64,000 bases of DNA, taken from contig LSRY02000024.1 of NCBI GenBank assembly GCA_001643675.2, positions 1,056,001 to 1,120,000 on the forward strand, read 5' to 3'. Of the stretch, positions 1 through 11,485 are shown piece after piece (the first letter of the stretch is position 1; every line of letters begins with the position of its first letter). Under the pieces are notes generated by a model. The model worked only from the letters and a program-made list of their open reading frames with translations, did no database searches and was not told the origin of the DNA. This stretch comes from Monocercomonoides exilis. Its lineage: Eukaryota > Preaxostyla > Oxymonadida > Polymastigidae. The position numbers and the translations under genes were made by a program.

Positions 1-1249
1 TGAGACATATGAATTTGAGGAAAGCAGTTTTGTGTCAGAAACAGAAGTGATAGGCACGATTCCTTCAGACAAGATAACAACGGTTGCGGATGAGACGGAG
101 GTATCTGTGATGATTTTGTTTGGCGAGAAAGATGCACCATCTTCAACAGAATTATGTATTGTGAAAAATAGGAGTGACGGAGTCGCAAGCGAAGGAGTGG
201 TGGCGAAAGAAAATAAGAAAACTGAATGGAGCTTGATTGCTTTTATTGCTGTTGCAGTTGTGCTTGTTGTTGTGGTTCTAACTTTTGTGGCAATTTGTGG
301 GATTCGCGGAAGAAACGGGATTGCCAATGGAAAACGATGGAGCGAAACAGATACCGGAAATAAGAGCACAACAGCAGACTCTGAAGAGGAGAAAAACGAA
401 GAAGAGCACGAGGGAGGCTTGGAGTTTATTGAAATGCCGAGTGAGCTCCAAGAAGGAGTGACAAGTGAGAGTCAGTTGCTGATTGAAGAAGAGTCAAGCC
501 GGCTATTGAAAGCGGACGAAATAATGAATAGAAATGGAGTTCGGGCTGATAATTTAACAGCATTTTGCTCGGGCAACTTTGCCGAAGCCCAGACAGTTTT
601 CCCAGTTTTGGTCGATCAGAAGGATGGCAACGCAGTGGTGGGTTTTTCTAATGGAGGTGGTACAGATTTGAAGAAAAAGAAAAAGAAAGAAAAGAAAAGA
701 AAAGGCAGAAAAGAAAATCTAGAAAGCAAAGAAAATGATTTGGAGGCAACATACGATATTGAAGAAATTGAGAATAGAAAAGTGCAATTTAGCGAAATAA
801 AGACGACATCAGAGAGATTTAGACGATCGAGCGAAGAAGAAATTCAAAAAGAAAAACTTGTTGAGAACAGTCACGTGTCTTGCAAGGAAACTAATTTGGG
901 TTTTTCGGACTTTGGGGATGAGCAAAATGAGATGAAAGATTTTGCTGTGAATAATTCGAGCGTTTCATTTGAGGGCTCGGGAGAAATTGCGGATGCAGCC
1001 ATGGCAAATGAAGGTCCGATTGCTAAAGATTCGAAAACATCTGTGCTCCTAAATGAAGTGTTTGAAGCGCGTGGCAGTGGAGCCTCAACGGATTTTTACA
1101 ACGCTGAGGAAGGGATTGTTGATGGACGATTTGAAGATTGCGAGATAATCAATCAGGAAGAAAAGGTTCAAAAGAAAAAGAAGAAGAAGAAAAGGAAGCA
1201 AAAACACGAAAATATAGATGTAGTTGATCAAATGGTCGATGAAACCTAA
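1..1249 (+). CDS. 3' end of a beta-helix single-pass membrane protein gene (5' part outside window)
   Basis: The frame is open from position 3 and stops at 1249, so the gene is cut by the window edge and its start is not visible. About 415 residues remain: the last extracellular strands, one transmembrane helix (about nt 230-305, WSLIAFIAVAVVLVVVVLTF), and a cytoplasmic tail of about 310 residues. The tail is rich in Glu, Ser and Lys, with a lysine cluster near nt 670-710 and another at the C-terminus (nt 1165-1210). It is nearly identical to the C-terminal part of the complete gene at 49790-57247 on the other strand; I count about 12 amino-acid differences. Seen directly: the helix, the tail and the identity. 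Inferred: the missing ectodomain is a pectin-lyase-like beta-helix as in the complete copy. The role is unknown; cell-surface adhesion or recognition is a guess. Confidence 0.85.
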   Translation, partial: ETYEFEESSFVSETEVIGTIPSDKITTVADETEVSVMILFGEKDAPSSTELCIVKNRSDGVASEGVVAKENKKTEWSLIAFIAVAVVLVVVVLTFVAICGIRGRNGIANGKRWSETDTGNKSTTADSEEEKNEEEHEGGLEFIEMPSELQEGVTSESQLLIEEESSRLLKADEIMNRNGVRADNLTAFCSGNFAEAQTVFPVLVDQKDGNAVVGFSNGGGTDLKKKKKKEKKRKGRKENLESKENDLEATYDIEEIENRKVQFSEIKTTSERFRRSSEEEIQKEKLVENSHVSCKETNLGFSDFGDEQNEMKDFAVNNSSVSFEGSGEIADAAMANEGPIAKDSKTSVLLNEVFEARGSGASTDFYNAEEGIVDGRFEDCEIINQEEKVQKKKKKKKRKQKHENIDVVDQMVDET

Positions 1250-1360
1250 AAGTGTAATGAGAATCAAGCATTGATTGAACAAAAAAATTGTTTTTCCTTC
1301 AAATTCACTGAATTTTCGATACAAGTTTAATTGTTCAATTTTCAGTTAATACATCTATTC
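1..1360 (+). repeat. segmental duplication, copy 1 (partner 49679-51037, inverted)
   Basis: This stretch matches the reverse complement of 49679-51037, through the stop codon and about 110 nt of 3' flank. Similarity stops abruptly after the shared ACATCTATTC at 1351-1360. Substitutions are scattered and few, so the duplication is recent or maintained by conversion. Its 5' limit lies outside the window. Confidence 0.85.
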
Positions 1361-2176
1361 ATTTCGATATTAATAAAAGAAACTGTTTCTATTTTGGAGG
1401 CAATGTGTATTTGATAGTTGCGTGCTCAATTTTTCAAAAAGAAACATTCCTATTTATGCTGCGAAAAGTTGTCTTTATCATGTATATTTTTGTACAAAAT
1501 AATTTCTCGTTTTTTCGTCAATGAACAATTCAAGGATCTTCCTGTATTTTTCCCTAACAAGATTGCTTTATTTTCCATTTCATTCTTGTTTTATCATTTA
1601 TTAAGCTTTTCCATTTGGGATTTATCATTTACGTTGGAAATGATTTGCTTCTCAAATAGATGGATTTTGTTCATCTGATCTTTGAAGATTATTTTTGACT
1701 TCAAAAGATAAATTTTGAATAAAGCTTGGACAAAGGGAACAATTTGAAAGTTTCAAATATATTCTATAACACTTTGTATAATCTGAAATTGAATATTTAT
1801 CTTCACATATCCTTTTAAATTCAATGGAAATGTTTGTTTCGTGAAAAAAAAAACAGTCACTTTGATTTTATTGAACAAATGCAATCTAATTCAAATCAAA
1901 ACCCTCCACAGAATTTTTCACATCGTATTTTGTTTGATAAAATTTAATTTTAATTGTTCTTTTTGTGAAAGTCTCATCAAAGAAAAAAATACTTTAATCG
2001 CATTGGAGTTTTAGGTCCGAAGCTGTTTATCAAAAGTCCAAGGATACTTTGTATGTGCAGATGTCATTTTAAATTGAACTGAAGCCCATGTGGCTTTGTT
2101 TGTGTGAAAATAACGGCAATGATTTTCGCGGTATAATCGTTGAGCAGATGAGAAAAATGGCTTCGAACAGAAAATA
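1361..2176. other. AT-rich intergenic spacer
   Basis: No supported gene. The only sizeable open frame (1418-1678, +) is rich in Phe, Ser and Leu, as expected from T-rich noncoding DNA. It separates the 3' ends of two convergent genes. Confidence 0.6.
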
Positions 2177-5100
2177 TTATTCTAAGGAGACAGGGATCAA
2201 ATAAACACAAAGAACAGATGGAATGGGGAATAAATAAAAGAGAGCAAAAAAATTGTTATTGAAACATACGCATGAAAAAGAAAAAGGCGTAATTGTTGGA
2301 GTGATTGAGTATCTTCGCTTCAGTTGGACATCAAGTGGAACTTCGAAAAATGGAGGAGGGTTCTTCAGAAATTTCTGCTCCCCAAAAATGTTCCTCAGTT
2401 TTTTTGTTTTGCGATTAACTCGATGCTCAGGCAAATGGAATGAAGCAGAGTCTGGAGAATTCTGAAAAAATTCATTCACATTTTCACATGGATCAAAAAT
2501 CACATCAGAAACATTATGAGGTATTGAAGAAGTGCTTGCTGTAGAACAGAACTCTTTTGCATTGCCAGATGTTTTTTCGTTTCCATTCTCAATCCAAACA
2601 TAGTGACAATCACTCTCGCATTCTTGCTGCTCGATTCCTGCATAGAACAATCCAGAAAAAGAACTCTCGAAATCTGACAGCATTTGCGTTTCATATGTTC
2701 CAGATGAAAAAGGATGTGTTATCAACAACGGAGCAAAATCGATCTTTGAGCATGGAAAGTTCATCAACTGAAATTTTTTAATTGAATTTACAAACGAAGT
2801 TGGAAAAAAATTAGAGTTTGTAAACGCAGTTGGAGATGTAGATGTTGGGAAAAGTGGATTAGCAAATTGAATATTAGCTTCATACTGAGACCGTAAATCG
2901 TTCGAGACTGAGGAAGAAAGCAAAGCAGGGGAGTGTTCCTCATGAGTAGCTGAACGAGATAGCTTGCTGCTTGCGGGAGAGGGAAGTGGAGATGGTGAAG
3001 ATGAAAAGGAAAGCAATGAAATTTGAGGAGAGCAACGATCTGAATGAATGGATGGACAATGAGATGACGTTGCAGTGGTTAAGGAGCATGATTCAGAAGT
3101 GTCTTTATTACGATCCAACTTTGTCAGCGATTCCAATGGCGATGAAAGCAACAACGGTGATGACGCAGCTGTGGATAAGGGGAAAGTTCTAGTTGCATCA
3201 GAAAGTTGATGAATTCTGTCAATTCGAATGACAAACTTTTCATCCAGTTGAGTGAAATTATCTGGCTCTGCAAAATGTGTTGAAGATGACTTATTTTCAC
3301 CATCAGAAATACTCTGCAGCGCTTCTTCTTCTTCTTCTTCTTCTTTTCTGATCTTCCTTTCGTTTTGTGCCTTTTTCTTTGCTTTGACTCTGTTCCTCTG
3401 CTGCATCAGCAGCTCCAGTTGGGTCATTTCCCGTTCTTTGGCTTTGCGTGCGTATTTTTCTTGCTTTCGGTTCAGTCGATCTAAAAGCTCGATCATTTTC
3501 TCTTCGCCAATCTGATCTTCGCTTATCGTTTTGAGCAACGTCTTCAGCTCTTCAATCGTTTGAAACCGTTCGTTCGCAAAGAAATCGAGTTCTTCTCTTC
3601 TTTCGCTTTTCTTTGCTTCGTTTCCCTTTTTATTTAATTCAACGATATTTGAGTGAACATCTGTCCCTTTTTCCACTTCTTTTTGTTTCTCCACACTAAA
3701 ATTATGTGCTTCTGAAACATGATATTCTTCACCTTCTTCCATTTTTGTTCCATTTTCTTTCTTAAAAAAATCGGCATTTTTCCTTTCAAGCTTTTCTTTC
3801 AGCTTTTCTTCGGTTCTGCGCCACACTTCTTCCTCCTCTTTGTCCAGCATCTTTTCTTTGCGCACCCAAATCCCAAAAATACGATGAAATTCCTTTGCTT
3901 CTTTGATCTGATGCCGAATCATTCTCCTTCTTCTTTCAAATTGGCGTTGCTTTCTCGTCTTTTTTTCTGACGTTTTGTCTTCTGTCTCGTAAATGTTAGA
4001 GTCGTTTCTTTTATCGATATAATTATCACCTTCTGCTCCTCTCCTTCCTTCTTCAACATCTTCCTCGACTTCCTCTTCTCCTGTGTCTGCCTCCTCTTTC
4101 TCCCTTCTTTTCTCCATCTCGTCCTGCATCTTCCACTGAGATGTCATCAGCATCTGTGCACCAACAGCCGAGTTCGACTCTTTGACTCCATCAATCTCAA
4201 AATCAAAGTCAGATGAAAGCCCCGCTAACTTCTTGCCTGCTCTGTTCCAATGGACAATGTTGTGCTCAAGCAGCGGATCGAGCAGAGAAGATTCTGAAAA
4301 AGAAAGTGAAGCATCTGAAGATGAACAAGAAGCAAATGAGGAACATGAACGCTGTGGATAGGATGACGATTTCAGCGGAAGCTGATGAATAACAGAAGAG
4401 TCAGTTGAAGTAAATGTTGAAGTTTGGACTGATATTGGTGATGTTGTTGTTGCAAAGTCATCTGCAGATTGTTTAATAGCGTTTGTTTCGTCATAAACGG
4501 TGGACTGTTCAAAAGGTATTCGAATCGTTTTTGAAGGAATTTCCGAATGTGCTTGAACAGCTTCAGCATCGAACTCAATGATTTCTTCTTGTCTGTATTC
4601 TTTGTTCACAGTATTCATTGTATTCTCTTTACGATAGATTGCTGCATTTCCCTCTCCACTTGATTCTTTCTTGCTTTTCATTTTTGTTAGTGCAGAACCA
4701 AGAATGTTCAATAACTGTAGCAAAGTCATATCTACCAAGCGATCTTTTTCTATCAGAAGTTGTTTGTCATTAACAAGCGTGTGGCATTTGTTTGAAATTT
4801 TATTGGGAGTTCCAGCGTGATTGTGTTCATGTGAAAAATTATGAGAAGCTTGAAAAGCTTCCCTTTGGCTTGCTGAACGTTTCATTTTGTTAGTTGCAAA
4901 GTTCATGCGCATTGTATCGCTTTCAATCGTTTTTTCTTTCAAAAGATTGTATTTGATCTCGTGACCTTCCAACGAAGATGTTATGGTTATATCGGGAATT
5001 GTTCGGGCGTCCACTAAATCTTTCAAGTTTTTCTCTAAAACAAAAATTTCAGATAATAATTATAAAAATCTTTCCGCATACTTTCGGTATGCTCAGGGTA

Positions 5101-5461
5101 TCTAATCGCAAATTCTTTTGTGCTTGAAACGCACAAGCAAGTTTTCTCATTGTCTTTTCCCAAAGAAAAAGGAGAAGAAGATTCTGAATACAAACGTGTT
5201 TGATTTCCTACAAATAAACAATTTTTTGTGAATTTTCGGATGAAAGGCATAAAAATAATGAGGTTAACCAATATCAGTTCGTGCAGGCTGACTGTATGTG
5301 TTACAATCAGGCGCAGATGCAGCTAACGATCGAATCAGAGAATTTGAAAAAGACTTTGTTGAATTCTCTAATAATGTTAAATTCGAAATATAGTGACAAG
5401 AATTCGTCGCCAGATTGGTTTCGAGTACTTTTTGGCTTCTATTATCTTTTAATCCTTCCAT
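2177..5461 (-). CDS. coiled-coil protein of unknown function, 3 exons
   Basis: The proposed exons on the minus strand are 5461-5269, 5207-5082 and 5034-2177, joined by introns of 61 and 47 nt (donors GTTAAC and GTATGC, both acceptors ending TAG). Phases agree and the total is 3177 nt, or 1058 residues, starting at MEGLKDNRS. The middle third (roughly residues 430-680) is a long Lys/Glu/Arg-rich coiled coil containing RRRRMIRHQIKEAKEFHRIF and QLELLMQQRNRVKAKKKAQ. The flanks are Ser/Thr-rich and look disordered. The last 60 residues are aromatic and hydrophobic and may partly be read-through of a further intron or 3' UTR. I do not recognise a family. A cytoskeletal or scaffold protein would fit the composition but is not shown. 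The gene is convergent with the one ending at 1249. Confidence 0.7.
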
Positions 5462-5663
5462 TTTGGATCATTTGTTATTCAATATTTTGTTATGGTCAAG
5501 TTTTCAAAAGACAACGACTCTATGTTTCACAATTTTTTGTGTAATTGTTCAAAACATTAGACAAAATAAAATTCAACATTTAAAAGTGAAATGAATGTTT
5601 GAGGAATGTTCAAAATTTTTTCTTTTAAAGCCTTTTCACTAAAATTACTTCATCATTTTTAAA

Positions 5664-5921
5664 ATGATAATTAATAGCAATAAAAGGAATATGAAATTCC
5701 CTCTTTTTGTCAAAAATCGGAAATCGAATGGATCAGAAGATAAAAATCCCGCAAAATTGGAGACAATGGGTATTGAAGCTGTGGCGATGGGAGTGAATGC
5801 TTTTCGGAATAAGTTGTTTAAGTTGTGGCAAACATATTTGTTGGCTTTAACCAATAAGCTGAATTCTAAAAGAACAAATCATTCATTGTTCAAAAATAAA
5901 TTTAAAATTAACAGGTCATAA
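5664..5921 (+). CDS. possible small protein, 85 residues
   Basis: This is a single open frame from ATG to TAA in the gap between two minus-strand genes. Its central part (KLETMGIEAVAMGVNAFRNK and following) is less AT-rich than its surroundings and reads like an amphipathic helix. The first and last thirds are Asn/Lys-rich, as random AT-rich sequence would be. An alternative start is the ATG at 5691. There is no homology that I recognise, and it could equally be noncoding or an exon remnant. Confidence 0.25.
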   Translation: MIINSNKRNMKFPLFVKNRKSNGSEDKNPAKLETMGIEAVAMGVNAFRNKLFKLWQTYLLALTNKLNSKRTNHSLFKNKFKINRS

Positions 5922-5965
5922 TAATAATAATAATAAAAGAGGAAAATCAGAGTTAAATAAAAGCT

Positions 5966-8900
5966 TCACATATGAATAACATCCAAAAGCACACCATCTG
6001 AACGAGGAGGGTCGTACAGTGTCATTTGGCGTGGTTGCGCAAACGGCATTCTCTGATAGGGTCCCTTTGTCTCCTCTGGCGATGCAGGAACTTCGTCTTC
6101 TTCAATGAACGCATTCCAGAACTTCTGCACACGCAGCACAAACCTCTGAAAAGGAGGATATTTTCGTGAGTCCTCTGCGAAATTGCTGTTATCATCTGTA
6201 TCGTCGTCGTCATCTGTGTCTTCTTTCTCTCCTTTCGGCTCGTCTTTTTTCTTGTCTTTTCTGCGCACGTCTTTGACGTTGTCTGCAATGTTGAAGAGAC
6301 TGCACGTGAACTGGCTCAATGAGCGTGACACTTCGGGTGAAAAGTCTCCGCACTTTTAATTTAATAAAATGTGAGTAATATTCAAATGGAAATGAAAGTT
6401 GAAATACAAAATATAACATTTTGTTTTGAATAGACATTGAGAAAAAAAAACAATCGTTTATTTAAAAAAGAAAAACAATATTTAGAATTAATTACAAACC
6501 ATATGAACAGAGTGAATGAAGTCACTAGCAAGCTGCACGTATTGCGGTGAAAGTAACGGTTGATATGAAACAGTCAGCGGAAGAGCACCAAGTTTGACAG
6601 ATTGAAGTGCATTGGATTTTCGAAGAGAAGATGATGAGGAAGAAGAAGACGAAGCCGATGAATTCGATGAAGTGGATAATGAAGAAGGATAAGAAGAAGA
6701 AGGCAACGATTGTGAATACAACAGAGAAGATGAATCTGAAAGCAAAGAAGTCGACATGCTCGACAGTAGCGCCGTCCGCATCGAGTTCAGCAGCTCTGCC
6801 TCCTGCGACTTCTGCCCAAGCAGAATGGAATAGCAGCTGAGCCGCCCCAGATGCGACATCAGCAGCAGCGTCATCGTCCGCTCCTCGCCATCTCTCGCTG
6901 TGTCCACCACAGCACGGAGGATGTTGTCTGCGTTGATCTGCGCAGCAAGTGCAGCTGCTGTGGAAGACGATGTGTGCCCCATCGATTGGCCTCCCAATCT
7001 CATCCCTTGTGGCTGCTGTTGCGAATAATAGAAGCTCTGTTGCATTAACTGCCCTCCTCCTCCTCCTCCATATCCTCCAAAGCCAAATCCAAACCCTTGC
7101 CCCATACCTCCTCCTCTCCTTCCACTCCATCCTCTCTTCCTCTCCTCTGCCTCTGCTACTTCTGCCTCTTCTTTTATGCACAGCTCTCTGATTGCTGTCT
7201 GGATCATATCGGCTGCCCGCCTCAAAATGCCTTCGTTTGCGCGGATCAGATGCATCACGGAGAAAACAATTGCAAATGCGTCCTTCAGCACAGCCGCAGA
7301 CAAGTAGCACTTCGACTTCAGCATGTGCGTGGAAATACTCAGAAAGATGGGGAAGATGTCGCGATAGAGAAAGTAGTAGTGAGAGATAAAAGCAAGCCAT
7401 GGTGTACATCCTGGAATGATGCTCTGGTTAGACAGGTTAGAAAGAGTGGATGTTGATGGAGATGATTGTAATTGAGGCGAAGAAGAAGACGGAGAGAGAG
7501 AAGAAGCAGATGCTGATTCTAATGGTGATGCTGAAGGTGATGCGGCAAGCATCCCTGCTGATCCTGGCATCTTCACACCCAACTTCTCCAGCTGCGCAGA
7601 AGAAGACGGAGAAGGCGCCAAGAAATATGTCGTGGGCGAGGCAAAGGGAGACATCGAAGGCGACACCAAAATCGGCTTCTTTTCTGTCTCTGTCAGCCGC
7701 ATCCGCTGCAAAAGCGCCCACGGCTCGATGATTGTGATCCACAGGTCGAACATCGTTGTGATGCTGTCTTCGTACTGCCTGCAGTCGTCTGAACTGTACC
7801 GATCGAACACAGGCTGTGTGGTGTTGGTGGCTGTTTGTGGGTTGAATTGATACGAAGAGAACTGGGCACATGCTTGGGCCGTGTCAAACAAGGCAGGGAG
7901 GAACGAGGGGAGGTCCTTCTTTGCGTTGTATGAGGAGATGTACATTTCTGGGTGCAGTCTAAGTCTGTCTCGGATGTCTGACGAGTAGAAGGCATCACGA
8001 CGCTCTTTGTACATCTGCGAGTACTGCATCGACGGCACTACACGGCACACTGCAAACAGGAGTGAGTAGTACAAATAGAGAAAGTAGCACTCGAAGACGA
8101 TGGTGGCAGCAGGTGACGTGGCCCAGCCTTTGAAGGTGTCGTCGAGCATGATGTAGTTGATGAAGAACTGAAGCAGAAGGAGGGAGTCGGGACTGGGGAG
8201 GATGTCAACAAAGGGCGATACGTACATGTTGAAGTAGAAGAAGAGGAAGTAAAAGATGTAGTTGCACGTCAGGCTGGTCGATGGTGCAAATGAGAGGCGA
8301 AGTGTTGGCTGAAAAAGTGAGGATGAAGATGGTGATGAAGTTGATTGTGCTGAAGAAGAAGTTGAAGTTGAGGAAGGAGCAGGAGAAGTGAGAGTGCGAT
8401 TGACTGTTCCTGCGAATGTCTGGACAGCAGGGAGAAAAGAAGGGTATGTCAGTTGTGTGTATCCAGCATAGCTTGAATGCAACGCTGGATGCGAAGAAAA
8501 AAGAGAGGCAGAGTTGAGCGAAGAGCCAGAGCCGGACGACATCAGCGACGAGGAAGAAGAACCTGAAGAAGCCAGTGTTCCAGAGGTTGATAACGATAGG
8601 TTTTGCACAGGAAGCGGAGGGAATTTAGCGACTTCGTTTGTCATAAGCTCTCCAAGAACAAGCCGCTGCCCTTCAGACAGCTGATGGTTGCTACGCTGCA
8701 TGAAAAATACATGATATTCCACAAACAGAATGTATGCTGGAGATTTTCCGAGCATCATGTCGCTTTTCGGAGAAATTCGGACAAATGGCTGTGGGTTTCG
8801 AAGGTCCATCAGAATTGTCTTCTTGGTAAGAGGCCTTCTTCTGCCTGAAGCCCGAGATTGTCCCGTCTCAGACATCCGACTTACATATCGCATAAAAGAC

Positions 8901-9573
8901 GCAATATAAAAATCCAAAGGAGGAAGCATCAAGACATTTGTTGACCCTGGAATTGTTTGCAGCATGCGTTGAAGCTTGGCGCAGTTTTCGGGCTTTGTCA
9001 AATCTGCTGGGCACTGTTGGTTTGATAAATACTGCTGAAAAGATTGTGGTGCAAGTGGTGCTATCAATGCCTCAACGCATGCGTTCCTCTTTTAAATAAT
9101 AAGCAAGGTTAAAATAAAAACAAATCAGTTTGAAAACCTTTTGATTGCTAAGATCAAATGGAAATCGAAGAAGCGGACTCTGATTGTACTTGAGAAGAAG
9201 TTGGAAAAAGCGAGAGTATGGAGAAAGCATTGCAATTAAGCGATCAGATCCAGGAGCTTGATTCGCAGCAACATTCAACCATGGTCTGCATTTCAAATAA
9301 AGTATTTTTTTAAAAGCAAAATAAATTGCAAGTTGCGAAAAACAATTTTTAAAAATGAAACTTAAAAAGGTATAATATTAATATTAATTCACACTCAAAA
9401 GGTTTATTATCTTCGAAAATGCTTCTAACAATGTACGAAAGCTGTTCATTTAAAATTCCTGTTTCTATCTCTGTTATTTTTTGAACCGGAATAGTGCCCA
9501 CATTTTGCGGTATAACAATCAAAGACTCAATCCAGTCAATGAAATTATTGAGTGTAGGCCCTCCAGTATGCAT
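5966..9573 (-). CDS. SMPD4-like: SMPD4 (neutral sphingomyelinase 3/NET13)-like protein, 4 exons
   Basis: The proposed exons are 9573-9395, 9285-9138, 9088-6500 and 6352-5966 (introns 109, 49 and 147 nt). All phases agree and give 1100 residues. The family call rests on the order of landmarks: an N-terminal helix block (LSYIVRSIF), then RLIAMLSPYSRFFQLLLKY followed by FPFDL, then LPPLDFYIASFMRYV. After these come FECYFLYLYYSLLFAVCRVV, then WITIIEPWALL with a P-W pair, and a late block PWLAFISHYYFLYRDIFPIF. Animal SMPD4 shows the same sequence of blocks and spends time at the ER and nuclear envelope; its sphingomyelinase activity is debated. Ser-rich and Gly-rich insertions interrupt the conserved parts. 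The C-terminal hydrophobic anchor of animal SMPD4 is not evident, because the last exon is acidic and ends in DVIHM. Function in this organism is inferred only. Confidence 0.65.
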
Positions 9574-9633
9574 CAAAATTAATACTTAAAAAATGTTAAA
9601 CCTAAATTGTGGGTGTATCAAAAGAATTTTTAC

Positions 9634-10518
9634 ATGGAATTTGAGACCGATCTGTTTTATGTTACGTTTTTCGCTTTCATATTTTATTCATGTATAATTG
9701 GGATAAGCTATTGGATTTCAAAAAAATACATAAAAACGTTTCAAAAACTTGATAATGTTGATAAAATGAACTGGGTCGCAGAGTACGTATTTTATGTCCT
9801 TTGAAAACGGAATTTTCTTTCTAATTGTATTGTTTTAGTACAAGTGCAACCACTCATGCAATAGTTGCAACTCTCATGGCATTTTATATTTTAAAAAATT
9901 TCGGGAAACAAATGTGGATTGAAGGCTGTGGTCCATCTCCATGTGTAGTAAAGGTTGCAATGGCCCAGAGCCTTGGATATTTTATTGAAGACACTCTCTT
10001 GTTCCTTCCATTTTTAACTACACCAAAATCTGGTGGAATAACAATACTTTTACACCATCTTGTGTGTCTGCTGTACACCACATTCTTTATAGTGTGTCAA
10101 TATTTTTTCAAAAAAAAAAAATATTTATCATTATTTTCTTTCAAAGTTTACTGGATATGCACCTCTTCAAACTACAGGAATTTTGCTTACAGAATTCTCA
10201 ACTCCTTTTCTTCATATCAGATGGTATATGAAAAAATATAACATGGAAGAAAGTTTAGCATATGTCGTTAATGGTGCCATCTTGTGTATAACGTATTTCA
10301 CATTTCGAGTTCTTTGGACAAGCTTTCTTGTGATCCATATTGTGCTCTATCGGAGTCAAATCTATGATCTCAAAGTGCATGGATTGTTTTCTGTGGCTGT
10401 TGGGCAGTTAACGTATTGGATGTTATACATTCTTGATTTTGGATGGTGCATTGCGATTATAAGAGCGTTCTTTTATCGACTTGGAAAGTATCGGTCCTCT
10501 CATAAAAAGCAGAATTAG
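9634..10518 (+). CDS. TLC-domain multi-pass membrane protein (TLCD4/TMEM56-like), 3 exons
   Basis: The proposed exons are 9634-9782, 9839-10091 and 10147-10518, with introns of 56 and 55 nt (GTACGT...TTTTAG and GTGTGT...CAAAG). The phases close exactly to 257 residues. The ATG at 9634 is the first in frame. Splicing restores TLC-domain landmarks: a short helix before TSATTHAIVATL, then GYFIEDTLLFLPF, the His pair in ILLHHLVCLLY, and the family signature TEFSTPFLHIRWY followed by two more helices. About six transmembrane segments and a basic C-terminal tail (SSHKKQN) are visible. TLC proteins (TRAM, LAG1, CLN8, TLCD) act in ER or plasma-membrane lipid handling. The sequence resembles the TLCD/TMEM56 branch rather than ceramide synthase, which normally carries a paired-His Lag1 motif. 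The gene is divergent from the SMPD4-like gene, with only 60 bp between the starts, so the two may share a promoter. Confidence 0.8.
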
Positions 10519-11485
10519 AACAATCAATTCAATATGATTTCTTCAAATTTCTTAAATAAATTCGCAAATGGAATAAAGTTGTTCCAATTGAAAAAGGTAA
10601 TTACAAAAAATCCAAATTATAAGAAAAGAGTGTATTGAAGTCATCTTGAAGGAATTGAAAGGCTTATAAAGAGGATGTGATTATGAGGCTTGCAAATAAA
10701 AAGAAAAATATCATATTACCAATCCAAAGTTTAATGAACTTTTTCACTTCAATATTTCTATTTTGAAAAGTTGTTAAGAACTTATTCTTCATTTGTTAGA
10801 ATTCTTCTTATCACAGTGTTTAATGATAGTCTTTGAATAAAAATTAATTTATGAAGCCTTTTCACAAGTTTTAGTTTGAATTTTTTCAATACTCGATTTT
10901 TTCCCACATAAATCAAAATTGCTAAAAAGGATAATAAACAATATTCCATGTTTCTCTTTCTTCTCGTGAAAGTATCAAATTCTATGAGTGAAAAAAAATG
11001 TTATTTTCTCCTGCTCATTCTCTTTTTCACTTATACACACACTATTTTTTCTTTTTTTTTTTTCGAATAGTTGTCTTTTTTTTCTCCTGAGCACAAGTGA
11101 GGAATTTTTATAATGCAACTTAACCAGTTTTATCTATTGTACACAATTAAATACCGAGAAAAACATCAAAAAAGATTTTGGATTATTGAAATAGTCAAAT
11201 GTCTCAAATCATTTTTTTGTTGAAAAACTACTAATTTGAAACTGTTTTTTGGAAAATACATATAAATTTTCAACCTTTCAATTCAATACAGAATTTCACA
11301 TTTTCAATCTTAAACGGATGATTATTTTTGAAATCATTACATTTTTTTTTTTTTTATGTTAAAAATTTGATAGTTTTTCTTTTTTTATATAATTATTTTT
11401 CTACGATATTTAATTTTTATCATAATGATTTCTAAGATCAAAGTTCGATATGACTGAAAGATGGAAATGCAATTTAAAATCGTCG
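10519..11485. other. AT-rich intergenic spacer
   Basis: About 1 kb of AT-rich sequence with several T homopolymers (for example near 11050 and 11340). I see no gene, RNA or element in it. Confidence 0.6.

Noticed and set aside
1418-1678. 86-codon plus-strand open frame
   Set aside because: Phe/Ser/Leu-biased translation of T-rich spacer, with no coding features.
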